NCBI GenBank assembly: GCA_918797485.1
Contig: CAKKNE010000002.1
Span: forward strand, 5,608,501-5,672,500
Source of the DNA: Pelagomonas calceolata
Lineage: Eukaryota; Sar; Pelagophyceae; Pelagomonadales; Pelagomonadaceae
Direction: 5' to 3'
Length of the DNA stretch: 64,000 nt
Part shown: positions 44,312 through 53,893 of the stretch, in pieces
Layout: every line of letters begins with the position of its first letter
Numbering within the stretch: the stretch's first letter is position 1
Made by a program: the position numbers and the translations under genes
The notes under the pieces: generated by a model
What the model was told of the DNA's origin: nothing
Database searches by the model: none
What the model saw: only the letters and a program-made list of their open reading frames with translations

Positions 44312-45496
44312 ATGAGGGCAGCCCTGCTCGTCGCAGCAGCCACAGCGCAGCTCTACGAGCCCGACATCACACCCCAAGAACCACAAAGACGCTTCGTCGT
44401 CACGGCGGGCTGCCCTGCTACACTAAACGCCACGTCCCAGATCCGCCTTTTTGTGGCTGTGCCGTCGGCCGCATCTTATACGCACCGGCGCCAGTGGGCG
44501 CGCGCGTCCTGGTGCCACGAAGCGAGACGATTGAGCATAGCGGTCAAGTTTTTTGTTGGATCGAATTCTGAAATAGACGACCTGCGGTATGGCGACATAG
44601 TAAGGGTACCGAGCTGGGACGGCCAGGACAATGTGACTAGCAAACAATTGCACTCGATGCGCTACTTCGCCAGCCTTTGTGGCGATACGGTGCGCGACTG
44701 GCCTTTGCGTGATGATGTTATAAAACCGACGCACTACATGCGCGTCGAGGACGACGTCTACCCCTTCGTTTCCACTGTGATTGAGGAACTCACTCAAAAA
44801 CACATCCGAGCCGTGCCCCGGCCGTTTGATGTCCAAGAACCCTTCCTCTGGGCTTTGATCATCCAGGGCAAGCCGCCCTACCCCGCCGGCTCGGGATTCG
44901 TGTTATCTGCCGATGTGGTGAGAGCCGTGGCCGCCGCCGATGCCGTTATAGAGTGGGACACGGGCGCGCCCGCGCCGGAACAGACCCAAAAACCGAGCTG
45001 GGGCAAGGGCGGCTGGCGCCACACGCCCTACATGGACGGGAGCTGGTCGACGGACGACGCGTTCGTCGGCTTGCTGGTCGCGCCGTTCCGCGTGCACAAG
45101 TACGACGATCGGCGCTTCCACGAGGCGCCCGGCGCCGGCGCCATCAACGGCTGGCCCGCGTCGGCCAATTCTATTGTGGTTGCGGGGTTGAGGGAGTGGC
45201 TGGACTTCTTCCTGCTTGGACAGAGGGACTTCGACGGCTTTAATCAGAGAAGAGGCACGCCGGGTTTAGATCATCACGCCGACGGGACGTCGTCCTTAAT
45301 GATGGAGGTGAACGGGATTCAGCACCGAATAGACTTCGATTCCTGCGCGGGCATGGGCGAGGCGGCGGCCGCGGCGTGCGTCTCATTCAGTCTCGACGCG
45401 CCGACGTGCGCGTCGCTCACGGCGCACTTCCGCCGGGCCTGCGGCGCGGCCGAGGTCCACAAGGGCGCCGTCCTGTCCGGGCGGTTAGATTTTTAA
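44312..45496 (+). CDS. GT31-family (beta-1,3-galactosyltransferase-like) glycosyltransferase
   Basis: 394 residues with a short signal peptide (MRAALLVAAATAQLYEPD). GT31 hallmarks: IRLFVAVPSAASYTHRRQWA, RASWCHEA (R...W), KFFVGSNSEI, the metal-binding triad in YMRVEDDVYPFVST, the acceptor/donor loop KPPYPAGSGFVLSADVVRA, and ST DDAFVGLLVAPFRVHKYDD (family EDVxxG). These enzymes add galactose or GlcNAc in beta-1,3 linkage to glycans in the Golgi, using a UDP-sugar and Mn. No membrane anchor beyond the signal is seen, so it may be a soluble luminal form. Acceptor unknown. A Gly-rich C-terminal part has no match. Confidence 0.75.
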   Translation: MRAALLVAAATAQLYEPDITPQEPQRRFVVTAGCPATLNATSQIRLFVAVPSAASYTHRRQWARASWCHEARRLSIAVKFFVGSNSEIDDLRYGDIVRVPSWDGQDNVTSKQLHSMRYFASLCGDTVRDWPLRDDVIKPTHYMRVEDDVYPFVSTVIEELTQKHIRAVPRPFDVQEPFLWALIIQGKPPYPAGSGFVLSADVVRAVAAADAVIEWDTGAPAPEQTQKPSWGKGGWRHTPYMDGSWSTDDAFVGLLVAPFRVHKYDDRRFHEAPGAGAINGWPASANSIVVAGLREWLDFFLLGQRDFDGFNQRRGTPGLDHHADGTSSLMMEVNGIQHRIDFDSCAGMGEAAAAACVSFSLDAPTCASLTAHFRRACGAAEVHKGAVLSGRLDF

Positions 45497-45645
45497 TGTG
45501 AATGTAATCGTAGCATCCGAGGTAGGCTCGTCGCGGCGACGGCGCGGTAGCAGCAAGTGTAGCAGCACGCCGTGTAGCAGCGACTAGCTGGCAGCGGCGC
45601 AGAAACATCTATGTGTAAACGTGAATTTAGGCCCCCACCACAACA

Positions 45646-48372
45646 TCAGGCGGGGTGGACGACCTCGCCGGGCCCGAGCACGTCCGTGTCCGCGTCGTCG
45701 CCGTCCGTGACCTCGTCCTCGTCGTCGTTGTTGAACAGTTCGTCGAAGGTCAGGTAGTCTTCCATCGAGTCCCTCTGGTGCACGGCAATATCACAATGCG
45801 TGGCGTCGGCCAACACCACCGCGTCGGCCTCGTCCGCGACGTGGTCGATAATCTTGGAATTCAAAAAATCGTTGCGCTTGATCTGCAATTCCACGTCGAA
45901 GGGCACGTCATCTATAAGTAGTCTAATAACTAAAACCACACACGCAAAGAAGCCGCAGCAGACCATGAAGACGCAGTCCAGCTGGTGCTTCGTCGGAGAA
46001 TGCTCGGGCCAGCCGCCGCCCCAGCGCTCCGGCCAGTATTTTGGAATGACCCTGGTACGATATATAATCGACAAAAAGGACGACATGACGCCCGTGTAGT
46101 TCATCAGTTCGAAGATCGATTGATACGTACCGATATCTTCCACCCCATACGGCTGTATGCGTCGATACGTACATAAATATTTGTAACCATCAGTACGCAT
46201 CTGGAACATGTTGTTCACAAACGCCATCAAAGGCGCGCCCGGGAACGCCGCCGAAAACAGGGTGATATACCCGTACTGCGTCGCTTCTTGGGTGGTGGCC
46301 TTGATGTTGTCGAGCTGCTCATCGCACTCGACCATCATATAACTATTCTCCGGGACCGACACTTTTTGTTCTTCGCCGTGGGCGTCGATGCCTCCTTCTC
46401 GAGCCATCTTTTTGTATAACTTGAGGTAGGGTAACGCAAACCCGGTCATATTTGTCGATACGATGACTGACGCTAACAGTATAATTAACGACTTCTGTAA
46501 TTTTTCGAACTTATCTTGCTTATGACCCGGCATCTTCATGAAGAAAATGACATAGAACAACGAAAAATAGGAATTGATGAAGTTGAACGCCGTCAGCTTG
46601 GCAATCAACTTATCCGCGTAGACCGTGTCGGTCATCCAGTTCTCCGCGTCCGTGAGTCTTACGGCTATCCTCTCGTACCCCTCCTTAAATAACAAAATAC
46701 CGAAGGAATTCAGCACCGTCGCAATCATGTAGAACTTCTGGTCGAACCCCAAACCTTTGAGGCCGAAATAGAGTTCCGTCCCCTCTTCCGTCTTCATCCA
46801 GACGCAGAGTAGCAGGAACAATAAGTTGACGGCGATGCAGAGGCACGTCACCCAGACGCCGCAGAGCGTCCGCCGTCGCCGCTTGTAGGGCGGGTAGAAG
46901 GCGCCCGGCCGGCCGCTCACGGGGTCGTGCATGTCGTGCAGGCCCTTGAACTGGGGCCGCCGTTGTTCCTTTTCCTCGTAGCCCACCATGCCCCATTCTA
47001 ACGCATAAGTCCTCTCCGTGCGCTTCCAGATCTCCGTATTACAGATCGACCACAAGGCCACGACGGCCGCGTAGATGACGATGGAACCGGAAGCGGTAAT
47101 CTCGTACTTCTCCCGCTCCCCGCTTTTCGCGTGGATGGCCGCCCACCACAACATGACGACAATCCCGAAGACGGCCATCAAGCCATAGCCTTGCGTGATA
47201 TGCGCCTTGAAGGCCATGAGCAGGCCCTGCTTCTCGCCGAAGTATTCTTTGTACGCTTCCAGGGGCATGCGCTGCGGCGGCGTGGCCCACGGGGCTCGAA
47301 CCCAGACGTCAAAAAGGTACTTGCGTTCCGTACGATCATGCATCGCCAACGCGGCTAGCAACGTTTCCCGCGTCGCGCCGTGCTTGCCCTTGGCCACGTG
47401 CTTCTCTATTGGTATATTTGCCCCACCTTTGGATCTATCGTCGTTGAGGCAGCTCCATATTAACTTTAATCTACGCATCGAATTAAATAAAGAGCGCTCG
47501 GACACGCCCCCGTGGTACGCGTGCTCGTGCGTCCTCAAGTAGAGCGGCTCGAGCTCTTCCTTCGTGTCGAACTTGCCGTGGATGTATTCAAAGGCCCGGA
47601 ATCTAGAAAAGGCGTGCGCGCCGTCGGCCGGCGGCGTCCGTTCCGGGATATCCATGGGCGCGATGTGCTGTTCGGGCAATCCTCGTCTGGCCAGTGTTCG
47701 TAACCTAGCTTCATGTAACGGCATCTGGAAGTCGATGTTGTCCGCTTGATTGCGCAACCTTTCGTGCGTCGCGCCCACTCGGACGTAGATCTCGTCCTCC
47801 TGCGTCGATAGGTAGGACGACGTCACGAGCCCGGCGAGTTGGGCCTTCTTCACGAAGACTTCGTGGTTGAAAGGTTTTTTCTTCCGGTGGTGCCGCCAGT
47901 GCGTCTTCCGCGGCGTGAAATCTTTTCTGGGAGGCTCGGCTGCCTCCTCACTTAGTTTCTTTCGATCTTCGTCGGATATGGTCCGAAACACAAAGGTCAT
48001 GTCCCAGTAGATGCGGCAGGGGTCCTCGGCGTCCTTCAAGGCTTCTTCCGCCAAGGATGGGAAGGGTTTGATGTCCGTCGTAGCGACCGTCTTCGGCTTG
48101 GACACGAGGGCCCCCTCCAGTTCGTCGGCGACCTCGTGCAGGCGCTGCGCCAAGCGACTGGGAGACGTATACGTCGGCGACCCGTCCTCGGTCTTCTTCC
48201 ACCACTGCTTCGGACTACCTGAAATGGAGGGCGCGAGCGTCTTGCGCATCTCCTGGTCGAACTCGGCGATGATGTTGTCGATGTCCGCCGGCGACGCCGG
48301 CGTGTGCGTGTAGTCGTAGTCCTCGTCCTCCTCGGACGAGGCGTCCTCGAGGGAGTCGTCGTTGTCGGCCAT
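45646..48372 (-). CDS. TMEM16/anoctamin-family membrane protein A
   Basis: 908 residues from ATG 48372 (MADNDDSLEDASSEEDED). A cytosolic ~390-residue N-terminus is acidic then basic (RIYWDMTFVF; EIYVRVGATHERL; SMRRLKLIWSC). It ends in EYFGEKQGLLMAFKAHI, the family entry to helix 1. Ten or so membrane helices follow, with the repeated-helix core: FNFINSYFSLFYVIFFMKM (helix-6 Asn), QYGYITLFSAAFPGAPLMAF, VNNMFQMRTDGYKYL, DIGTYQSIFELMNY. The NN..E.R.D motif of Ca-activated members has Gln in place of Glu. Such proteins are lipid scramblases or Cl channels. It is a tandem paralog of the 906-residue gene at 49844-52564; the two share most of their sequence. Confidence 0.85.
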   Translation of the reverse strand: MADNDDSLEDASSEEDEDYDYTHTPASPADIDNIIAEFDQEMRKTLAPSISGSPKQWWKKTEDGSPTYTSPSRLAQRLHEVADELEGALVSKPKTVATTDIKPFPSLAEEALKDAEDPCRIYWDMTFVFRTISDEDRKKLSEEAAEPPRKDFTPRKTHWRHHRKKKPFNHEVFVKKAQLAGLVTSSYLSTQEDEIYVRVGATHERLRNQADNIDFQMPLHEARLRTLARRGLPEQHIAPMDIPERTPPADGAHAFSRFRAFEYIHGKFDTKEELEPLYLRTHEHAYHGGVSERSLFNSMRRLKLIWSCLNDDRSKGGANIPIEKHVAKGKHGATRETLLAALAMHDRTERKYLFDVWVRAPWATPPQRMPLEAYKEYFGEKQGLLMAFKAHITQGYGLMAVFGIVVMLWWAAIHAKSGEREKYEITASGSIVIYAAVVALWSICNTEIWKRTERTYALEWGMVGYEEKEQRRPQFKGLHDMHDPVSGRPGAFYPPYKRRRRTLCGVWVTCLCIAVNLLFLLLCVWMKTEEGTELYFGLKGLGFDQKFYMIATVLNSFGILLFKEGYERIAVRLTDAENWMTDTVYADKLIAKLTAFNFINSYFSLFYVIFFMKMPGHKQDKFEKLQKSLIILLASVIVSTNMTGFALPYLKLYKKMAREGGIDAHGEEQKVSVPENSYMMVECDEQLDNIKATTQEATQYGYITLFSAAFPGAPLMAFVNNMFQMRTDGYKYLCTYRRIQPYGVEDIGTYQSIFELMNYTGVMSSFLSIIYRTRVIPKYWPERWGGGWPEHSPTKHQLDCVFMVCCGFFACVVLVIRLLIDDVPFDVELQIKRNDFLNSKIIDHVADEADAVVLADATHCDIAVHQRDSMEDYLTFDELFNNDDEDEVTDGDDADTDVLGPGEVVHPA

Positions 48373-48851
48373 GGCGGTGAAGCTGTTCCCTACGGTGCTT
48401 GTTAATACGCGGCGCGGGGCAGCCGCGCCCGCGGCGGGTTTCGATCTGTTTGCTGCGGAGGTCGGCCGGCTCCGGCGCGCTGCCCTTTGCAGCACCCGGC
48501 GACGTTCGCTTCTCGGCGGCGCTCCTAGATGTTGCAGCGCCGTGCGGGGCGCTTTTGCGCGAGCGCGGCCTTCCGGTTTGCATGTCCTTTGGCAGATCAT
48601 TAGGAGTCCGGGACCGGGTGGGTCGCCTCCGGGACGTTCCGGGGTGATTTCCTAGCGCGCCGTCGACGCGCGCGCAGGCTGCGAGCTATCTAGACACCGG
48701 GTTTGATCGAATGGAATTAGTCGGTCGGTCGATCGGATCATCGGCGTACGATCATCGCTCGGGGGTGGATACGTGCGTCGGGGCCGTCGACGCGGTGACT
48801 GCGACCGCGACGACCGCGAACGCGACAGCGCCGGCGAGGCGGCGCGAGCGC

Positions 48852-49586
48852 TCACGACGTGGCGCGCCAGTAGTTGAGCACGCGCCACAACACCGGATTG
48901 GGCAGCGTCACGAGCCGGCGAAGACCAGCGTCGCGCGTCTTTGCCCGACCGCGGACGACGAGCGCCCGCAGCACGAACAGGTCGACGTGGGGTCGTCGCA
49001 CGAATGCCTTCCACGACCCCGCGGCCCGGATGCAGTCGAACGTGTCGCGGCAGGCGATCCAATTCTGCTCTTCACAGACCTCGGGCCGGAGCCGCTCGAT
49101 GCGCCACATCCGCATCTCAACGTCCTCCGAGCCGCAGATGCGGTCGACGCGGGCACCGCCCCGAAGCAGGGCCCGGATCACGGCGAGCGCCGGGAACCGC
49201 GAGGGCCGCAGGCTCAGCGCCTCGATGGCGACCATGAGCGGCGTCTTGCTCCCTGCGCCCGCCGCGGTCCGCGCGTTCGGAGCGGCACCACTCGCCAGGA
49301 GCGCCTCGACGAGGTCCAGCGAGAAGGCGCCGCGCGCCCGCGCCGCCGCGTGCAGGGGCGACCCGTATCCGCTAGCCTTTAGCGGATTCGGGTCGGCGCC
49401 CCGCGCGAGGAGTCGTCGCGCCAGCTTTACATGACGTTCGCGGATGAGCGGCGCCGACACCGTTTTGACCAGGAGGCCCGTGAGGAGCTCGCGCCTCTCG
49501 TCGTCGTCGTCTTTCTCATCATGTTCGGCGAGCCAAGCTTCGACGGGAGACAAGGTGAAGACGCGCTCCCTCGGCTGGCGTGACAT
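48852..49586 (-). CDS. Ankyrin-repeat protein with a conserved C-terminal tail
   Basis: 244 residues. Three ankyrin repeats: LARRLLARGADPNPLKASGY, GSPLHAAARARGAFSLDLVE, ALLASGAAPNART with TPLMVAIEAL, then VIRALLRGGARVDRI. The tail (CIRAAGSWKAFVRRPHVDLF, VLRALVVRGRAK, LVTLPNPVLWRVLNYWRATS) recurs in the fragment at 16016-16453 and may be an F-box/SOCS-like adaptor segment; its role is not known. This points to a repeated family of ankyrin genes in the genome. It lies between the two anoctamin genes on the same strand, and the upstream part of anoctamin A (48373-48851) has no palindromic element. Confidence 0.75.
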   Translation of the reverse strand: MSRQPRERVFTLSPVEAWLAEHDEKDDDDERRELLTGLLVKTVSAPLIRERHVKLARRLLARGADPNPLKASGYGSPLHAAARARGAFSLDLVEALLASGAAPNARTAAGAGSKTPLMVAIEALSLRPSRFPALAVIRALLRGGARVDRICGSEDVEMRMWRIERLRPEVCEEQNWIACRDTFDCIRAAGSWKAFVRRPHVDLFVLRALVVRGRAKTRDAGLRRLVTLPNPVLWRVLNYWRATS

Positions 49587-49843
49587 CCGCTGGGAGCTCC
49601 CCTCACGGGCGGCGGTTTCGCTGCCAAGATGTTAAGCCCTATCCATTTTGCATCTATGGCGCCCCCGTGGCCGTACCAAAAAGGTTTGCGGCGGCGCGTC
49701 AATGTGTGGGCCCTAAGGCAAGCAACGTAACCTTACACAAGCCCGTGGGCTAGCCGGTAGCGAAGTTGCCTTTTTCGTGGCGATGTTAAGTGGGTCTATC
49801 TCCTAGAGTAAGGCGCCCGGGAGGAAGGAAAGGGAGGCGAGAC

Positions 49844-52564
49844 CTAGGCATCGGCCTTGGGCGAAGCGTCGGGCGGAGCAGCCCGGGGCGAGACGGGCCG
49901 CAAAGGCCGCGGCGAGATTTCTTCGACTTTTCTTACAGCCTCTTCCAATCCTCTTCCAAAGAGCTTGTCGTAGGTCGAGTAGGGCTCCATCGTGTCCCGG
50001 TCTTTCACTTCGACGGCCACCGTCAAAGCCGTCGGCGACAGGGCCGTGTCGGCCTCGTCCGCGACGTGGTCGATGATCTTGGAGTTGAGGAAGTCGTTGC
50101 GCTTGATCTGGAGTTCCACGTCAAACGGCACGTCGTCGATCAGCACCCGCAGCATGAGCATGAACCCGAAGTAGAAGGAGCAGATGACCATGAAGACGAC
50201 GTCCTCCTGGTGCCGCGACGGCTCCGCGCCCCACTTCGCCGGCCAGTAGTTCTTCAGGACGTCCGTGCGGTAGACTATCGCTAGGAACGACGACGCGATG
50301 CCCAGATAGTTCATGAGCTCAAAAATGGACTGGAACGTGCCGATGTCTTCGAACCCGAACGGCTGGATCCTTCGGTACGTACAGAGGTACTTGTAGGCGT
50401 CCATCCTTAATCCGACCAAGTTGTTGATGCACGTCATGAGCGGTGCGAGCGGAAACGCCGCCGAAAATAACGTAACATACCCGTACTGCGTCGCCTCCAT
50501 CGTCGTCGCCTTGATGTTGTCCAGCTGCTCGTCGCATTCGACGAGTAAGTACTCGACGCCGGGCGTCGACATCTCGTTCACGCGCGCGACGCCGTTCTCG
50601 TCCCGCTCCAGGCCGCCCTCCGTCTTCATTTTTACGATGAGCTGGATGTAAGGGACGATAAAATTAGTTATGTTCTGCGCGAAGATCTGGGTAGCTAGCA
50701 AAATCCCCAAATCCTGCTGGAGCTTGCGGAAGGCGCCCATGCGGCACGGGCCCTTGTTTTCTTTCCCCTCATTGCCGAAGGCCCAGCAGTAAAAAAAGAT
50801 CGTAAAAAATAAGGAGAAGTAGCTGTTCACAAAGTTGAAGACTGATAGGCGCGAGATGAGTTTATCCGCATATACAGTGTCGGTCATCCAGTTCTCCGCA
50901 TCGGTTAATTTGACGGCGACTTTTTCATACGCTAATTTGAAGACGATGATGCCGACCGAGTTCACGAGCGCACCGGCGGTCGCGTTCTGCTTCTTGTAGT
51001 AGACGCAGCCGACCAAAAACGCCACGGATAACCCGAGGCAGATTAACGTCACAAGCTTCGCGAACGCGACGCGACACGTCCGTCTATGCGGCGGGAAGAA
51101 CGCGCCCGGCCGTCCGGTCACGGCGTCGTCCATGTCGGGAATGCCCTTGAACTGCGGCCGTCTAGCTTGTTGCGCCTCGAAGCCGACCATGCCCCACTTC
51201 AAAGCTAGTTCGCGCTCCTGCCTTCTCCAGCTCTCCATGCTCAGCACGCTCCACAACCCCACCACGCACGCATAAATGAACACAGACCCATCTCCAGTAA
51301 TGGAACCCGTGTTGGCCCACCACAACATCACGACGATGCCAAACAAAGACATCATGAGGTAGCCCGTCGTGATGTGGGCCTTGAACGCCATGAGCAAGCC
51401 CTGCTTCTCGCCGAAGTATTCCTTGTAGGCCTCGAGCGGCATGCCCTCGAGGTAGCAGTCGCAGCAGAACGGCAGCATGCCCTGCAAATCAATGCGCGAC
51501 GGCAGCGTGAAGATCGACGCGCGGACCCAGTGCTCGTATAAAGCTTTGCGCTCCCGCTGGTTGTGCATCGCCAGGGCGGCTAAGATCTTCTTCTGTTGGA
51601 CGCGCTTCTCGACCGCAACGCCCGCACCTCCCAGCGACGGCTCATCATTAATGCAAGACCACATCAGCTTCAACCGACGCATCGAATTGAACAGCGTCCT
51701 TTCTTGACTGTTGTCTCCCCTAAACCCCGTGTGCTCATGCGTACGTCTATAAAGAGGTGCTAATTCTTCCGACGTGTCGTACTTGCCGTTGATGTGCTGG
51801 TAGGCTCTGAATCTACTAAAAGTCTTCTCGCCGTCCTCGGGAGGCGTCCGTTCGGGAATCTTCATCGGCTCGATTTGATACTGCGGTAATCCGGCCTCGC
51901 AGACTAATCTCAATCGATCCTCATCGAGCGGCGTCGGAAAATTAATGTTGTCCGCCTGGATGCATAACCTCTCGTGCGTCGCCCCGACGCGAACGTAGAT
52001 CTCGTCTTTTTGTATCGATAGATAGGCCGACGTAACGAGCCCGGCCGCCGTGACCTTGCCGATGAAGTCCGTGTGATCAAACTGGTGCTTCTTCTTCTTC
52101 TTCAGTCGTTTTTTGACTGCGGCCTTCATATCGCCCAGTGCTTGTTGGAAGTCGCTCTTCGGCTCCTCAGCGTCGTCCTTCTTCTCCTTCTTCACGGGGA
52201 AGACGAAGGTCATGTCCCAGTAGATGCGGGTGGGGTCCTCGGGGTCCTTCTGTTGCTCTTGCGCTAAGGGCGGGTAGGACGCGCGTTTTGGCGACGGGGG
52301 AATGGACTTGATCTTCTGGGCGTGCTTCGCGAGCTTCCAGAAGTCGGGCTTCGTGCCTCGTACGGACGAGACCGGTTCGACGGGCGGCGGCGGCGGCTCG
52401 TCGGCTTTCTTGCCAAAGGTGACCAAAGCTGCCGCCTTGCGCCAGCGCCACCAGCCCGGCTGTTCATTTTGTGCGGCCTCGAGGGCGTCGGCCGCCGCTT
52501 CCAACTGCGTGTCCTCCTCGGTGGCCTCCTCGAAGGCGTTCTCTCCCGTTTGTTCGTCGGCCAT
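49844..52564 (-). CDS. TMEM16/anoctamin-family membrane protein B
   Basis: 906 residues (MADEQTGENAFEEATEED). Colinear with anoctamin A, sharing IYWDMTFVFP, KDEIYVRVGATHERL, SRFRAYQHINGKYDT, SMRRLKLMWSC, EYFGEKQGLLMAFKAHITTG, LTDAENWMTDTVYADKLI, ATQYGYVTLFSAAFPLAPLM, DIGTFQSIFELMNYLG and VPFDVELQIKRNDFLNSKII. The final NN..E.R.D site reads INNLVGLRMDAYKYL, with Gly for Glu, so Ca gating may differ. It has an extra Cys-rich insertion (LPFCCDCYLEG) before EYFGEK that A lacks. N-terminal part contains a Lys-rich helix (KKRLKKKKKHQFDH). It is divergent from cofilin. Confidence 0.85.
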   Translation of the reverse strand: MADEQTGENAFEEATEEDTQLEAAADALEAAQNEQPGWWRWRKAAALVTFGKKADEPPPPPVEPVSSVRGTKPDFWKLAKHAQKIKSIPPSPKRASYPPLAQEQQKDPEDPTRIYWDMTFVFPVKKEKKDDAEEPKSDFQQALGDMKAAVKKRLKKKKKHQFDHTDFIGKVTAAGLVTSAYLSIQKDEIYVRVGATHERLCIQADNINFPTPLDEDRLRLVCEAGLPQYQIEPMKIPERTPPEDGEKTFSRFRAYQHINGKYDTSEELAPLYRRTHEHTGFRGDNSQERTLFNSMRRLKLMWSCINDEPSLGGAGVAVEKRVQQKKILAALAMHNQRERKALYEHWVRASIFTLPSRIDLQGMLPFCCDCYLEGMPLEAYKEYFGEKQGLLMAFKAHITTGYLMMSLFGIVVMLWWANTGSITGDGSVFIYACVVGLWSVLSMESWRRQERELALKWGMVGFEAQQARRPQFKGIPDMDDAVTGRPGAFFPPHRRTCRVAFAKLVTLICLGLSVAFLVGCVYYKKQNATAGALVNSVGIIVFKLAYEKVAVKLTDAENWMTDTVYADKLISRLSVFNFVNSYFSLFFTIFFYCWAFGNEGKENKGPCRMGAFRKLQQDLGILLATQIFAQNITNFIVPYIQLIVKMKTEGGLERDENGVARVNEMSTPGVEYLLVECDEQLDNIKATTMEATQYGYVTLFSAAFPLAPLMTCINNLVGLRMDAYKYLCTYRRIQPFGFEDIGTFQSIFELMNYLGIASSFLAIVYRTDVLKNYWPAKWGAEPSRHQEDVVFMVICSFYFGFMLMLRVLIDDVPFDVELQIKRNDFLNSKIIDHVADEADTALSPTALTVAVEVKDRDTMEPYSTYDKLFGRGLEEAVRKVEEISPRPLRPVSPRAAPPDASPKADA

Positions 52565-52908
52565 GCTTGCTATGCTAGGCTGCCCTGGCTCGATCTTATT
52601 TGTAGGGGGCTGCCCTTGTCTCGGCTGCCGCGGCTAGCGAGTGCGCGTCGTTGGCGTGATGTCTCGCGGTGCGCTGCGTCCTGTAGCCGTCGGCGACGTG
52701 TGGTAATTGTTGTGGGTGTGCGAGCCAAACTTTGGGAGGACGTGCGGGTTGTAAAATCCAGCGGACGTTTTTTCGGCTCGTTCGTACACCTCTGGACCGA
52801 TCCGGAGACGCCTGGACTGCTAAGCCGAGGCCGCCGTCCGACGTCCGGCCGGCAGGCGTCCTCCAAAATTGGCCGCGCCGCTGCGTTTTGCGCGAGGACA
52901 TCTCAAGG

Positions 52909-53820
52909 ATGGTGAGTAAGGCTGCTCGGCGCGGCTTTAGCGTAGCGGTCGACGAGAGCTTCGGAAAACGAGATGCGTGGTCCACCCGTCGCCTGGGCCT
53001 GCAGACACAATGCTGGCCCTAGCTGGCTTTGGCCGGCGCGACGCGCTGCGCGTGTCTGGAGCGCAGCCATTGCTGAAAGACACTCCTCGCGTCGGCGCGG
53101 CGCCGCCAGAAGCGTAGCGCTTGCCGACACACACACTACCCGCGCCGCCGCCGCGGCGCGGCTTTTCGAGAAAAATTCCACATTTTCACCCGCCGACACA
53201 CCCACCCGCGCGTCGCTGCCTCGCACTCGTTGATTTATTCGCCGCCGCCGCGCGCCCGCCACGCATCGCATCGATCCCTTCCTCACTCGCGCGAGAGTGC
53301 TCACGACCATACATCCGTAGGCGACCGGCATCGGCGTCGCCGACGCCGTGATCCAGAAGTTCGACTCCTTCAAGCTCAAGAAGGCGGGTGATGTGAAGAT
53401 CATCACGCTGAAGATCGACGGCAAGGCTGTAGTGATTGACCAGGAGTACCCGCGGTCGACGACGTGGGAGTCGTTCCATGCGGACCAGTTGGGGGGCGCG
53501 CTTGAGACGGAGCCCCGCTACGTGCTCCTGGACCACGACTACACGACGACGGACGGCCGGCCCGCGGACAAGATCATTTTGATCTCGTGGATCCCCGACA
53601 CGTCGCCGGTGATGAAGAAGATGTTTGTCCGCGGCGTCTACCTTTGCGACGCGACGCGCTGCCTCCCATACGCCATCGACGCGATACCCCGCGCAGGAAG
53701 TACGCCGGCACGAAGGAGGCGGTCAAGAGCGCGCTGCAGGGCATCGCCATCAACCTCAACGCGACGGACATGGCCGAGGCGGCGCTCTCGGAGATCGAGG
53801 CGGCGTGCAAGAAGATCTAG
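52909..53820 (+). CDS. ADF/cofilin with an ATG-only first coding exon
   Basis: Three exons are needed. Exon 1 is only the ATG at 52909-52911, followed at once by a consensus donor GTGAGTAAG. The 409-nt intron ends CATCCGTAG at 53320; exon 2 is 53321-53622; a 74-nt intron (GTTTGTCC ... CGCGCAG, 53623-53696); exon 3 is 53697-53820. Translation gives 142 residues beginning MATGIGVADAVIQKF, the normal length and N-terminus of cofilins, with FKLKKAGDVKIITLKIDG, RYVLLDHDYTTTDG, IILISWIPDTSPVMKKM joined to KYAGTKEAVKSALQG, then NLNATDMAEAALSEIEAAC. The family's helix that binds actin (KMKYAGTKEAVK) spans the exon 2/3 junction. Cofilin severs and depolymerises F-actin; the Ser after Met (regulatory phosphosite) is replaced by Ala. 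Confidence 0.9.
53623..53696 (+). other. 74-nt intron of cofilin with the shared core
   Basis: GTTTGTCC start, GCGCAG end; contains TACGCCATCGACGCGAT (53669-53685), the same core as the introns at 7724-7879 and 15279-15389. Its removal restores the cofilin frame. Confidence 0.88.
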
Positions 53821-53893
53821 GCGCGCGTAGCGCCTTCTTGTAGTAATTCCCGGCTCGTAGTATATCCGTACTATGTCAATCAAAAGTTACTCA

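Noticed and set aside
49720-49765. A further copy of the palindromic element near TTACACAAGCC and GGGCTAG
   Set aside because: The left arm is missing and the spacing is wrong; counted as chance.
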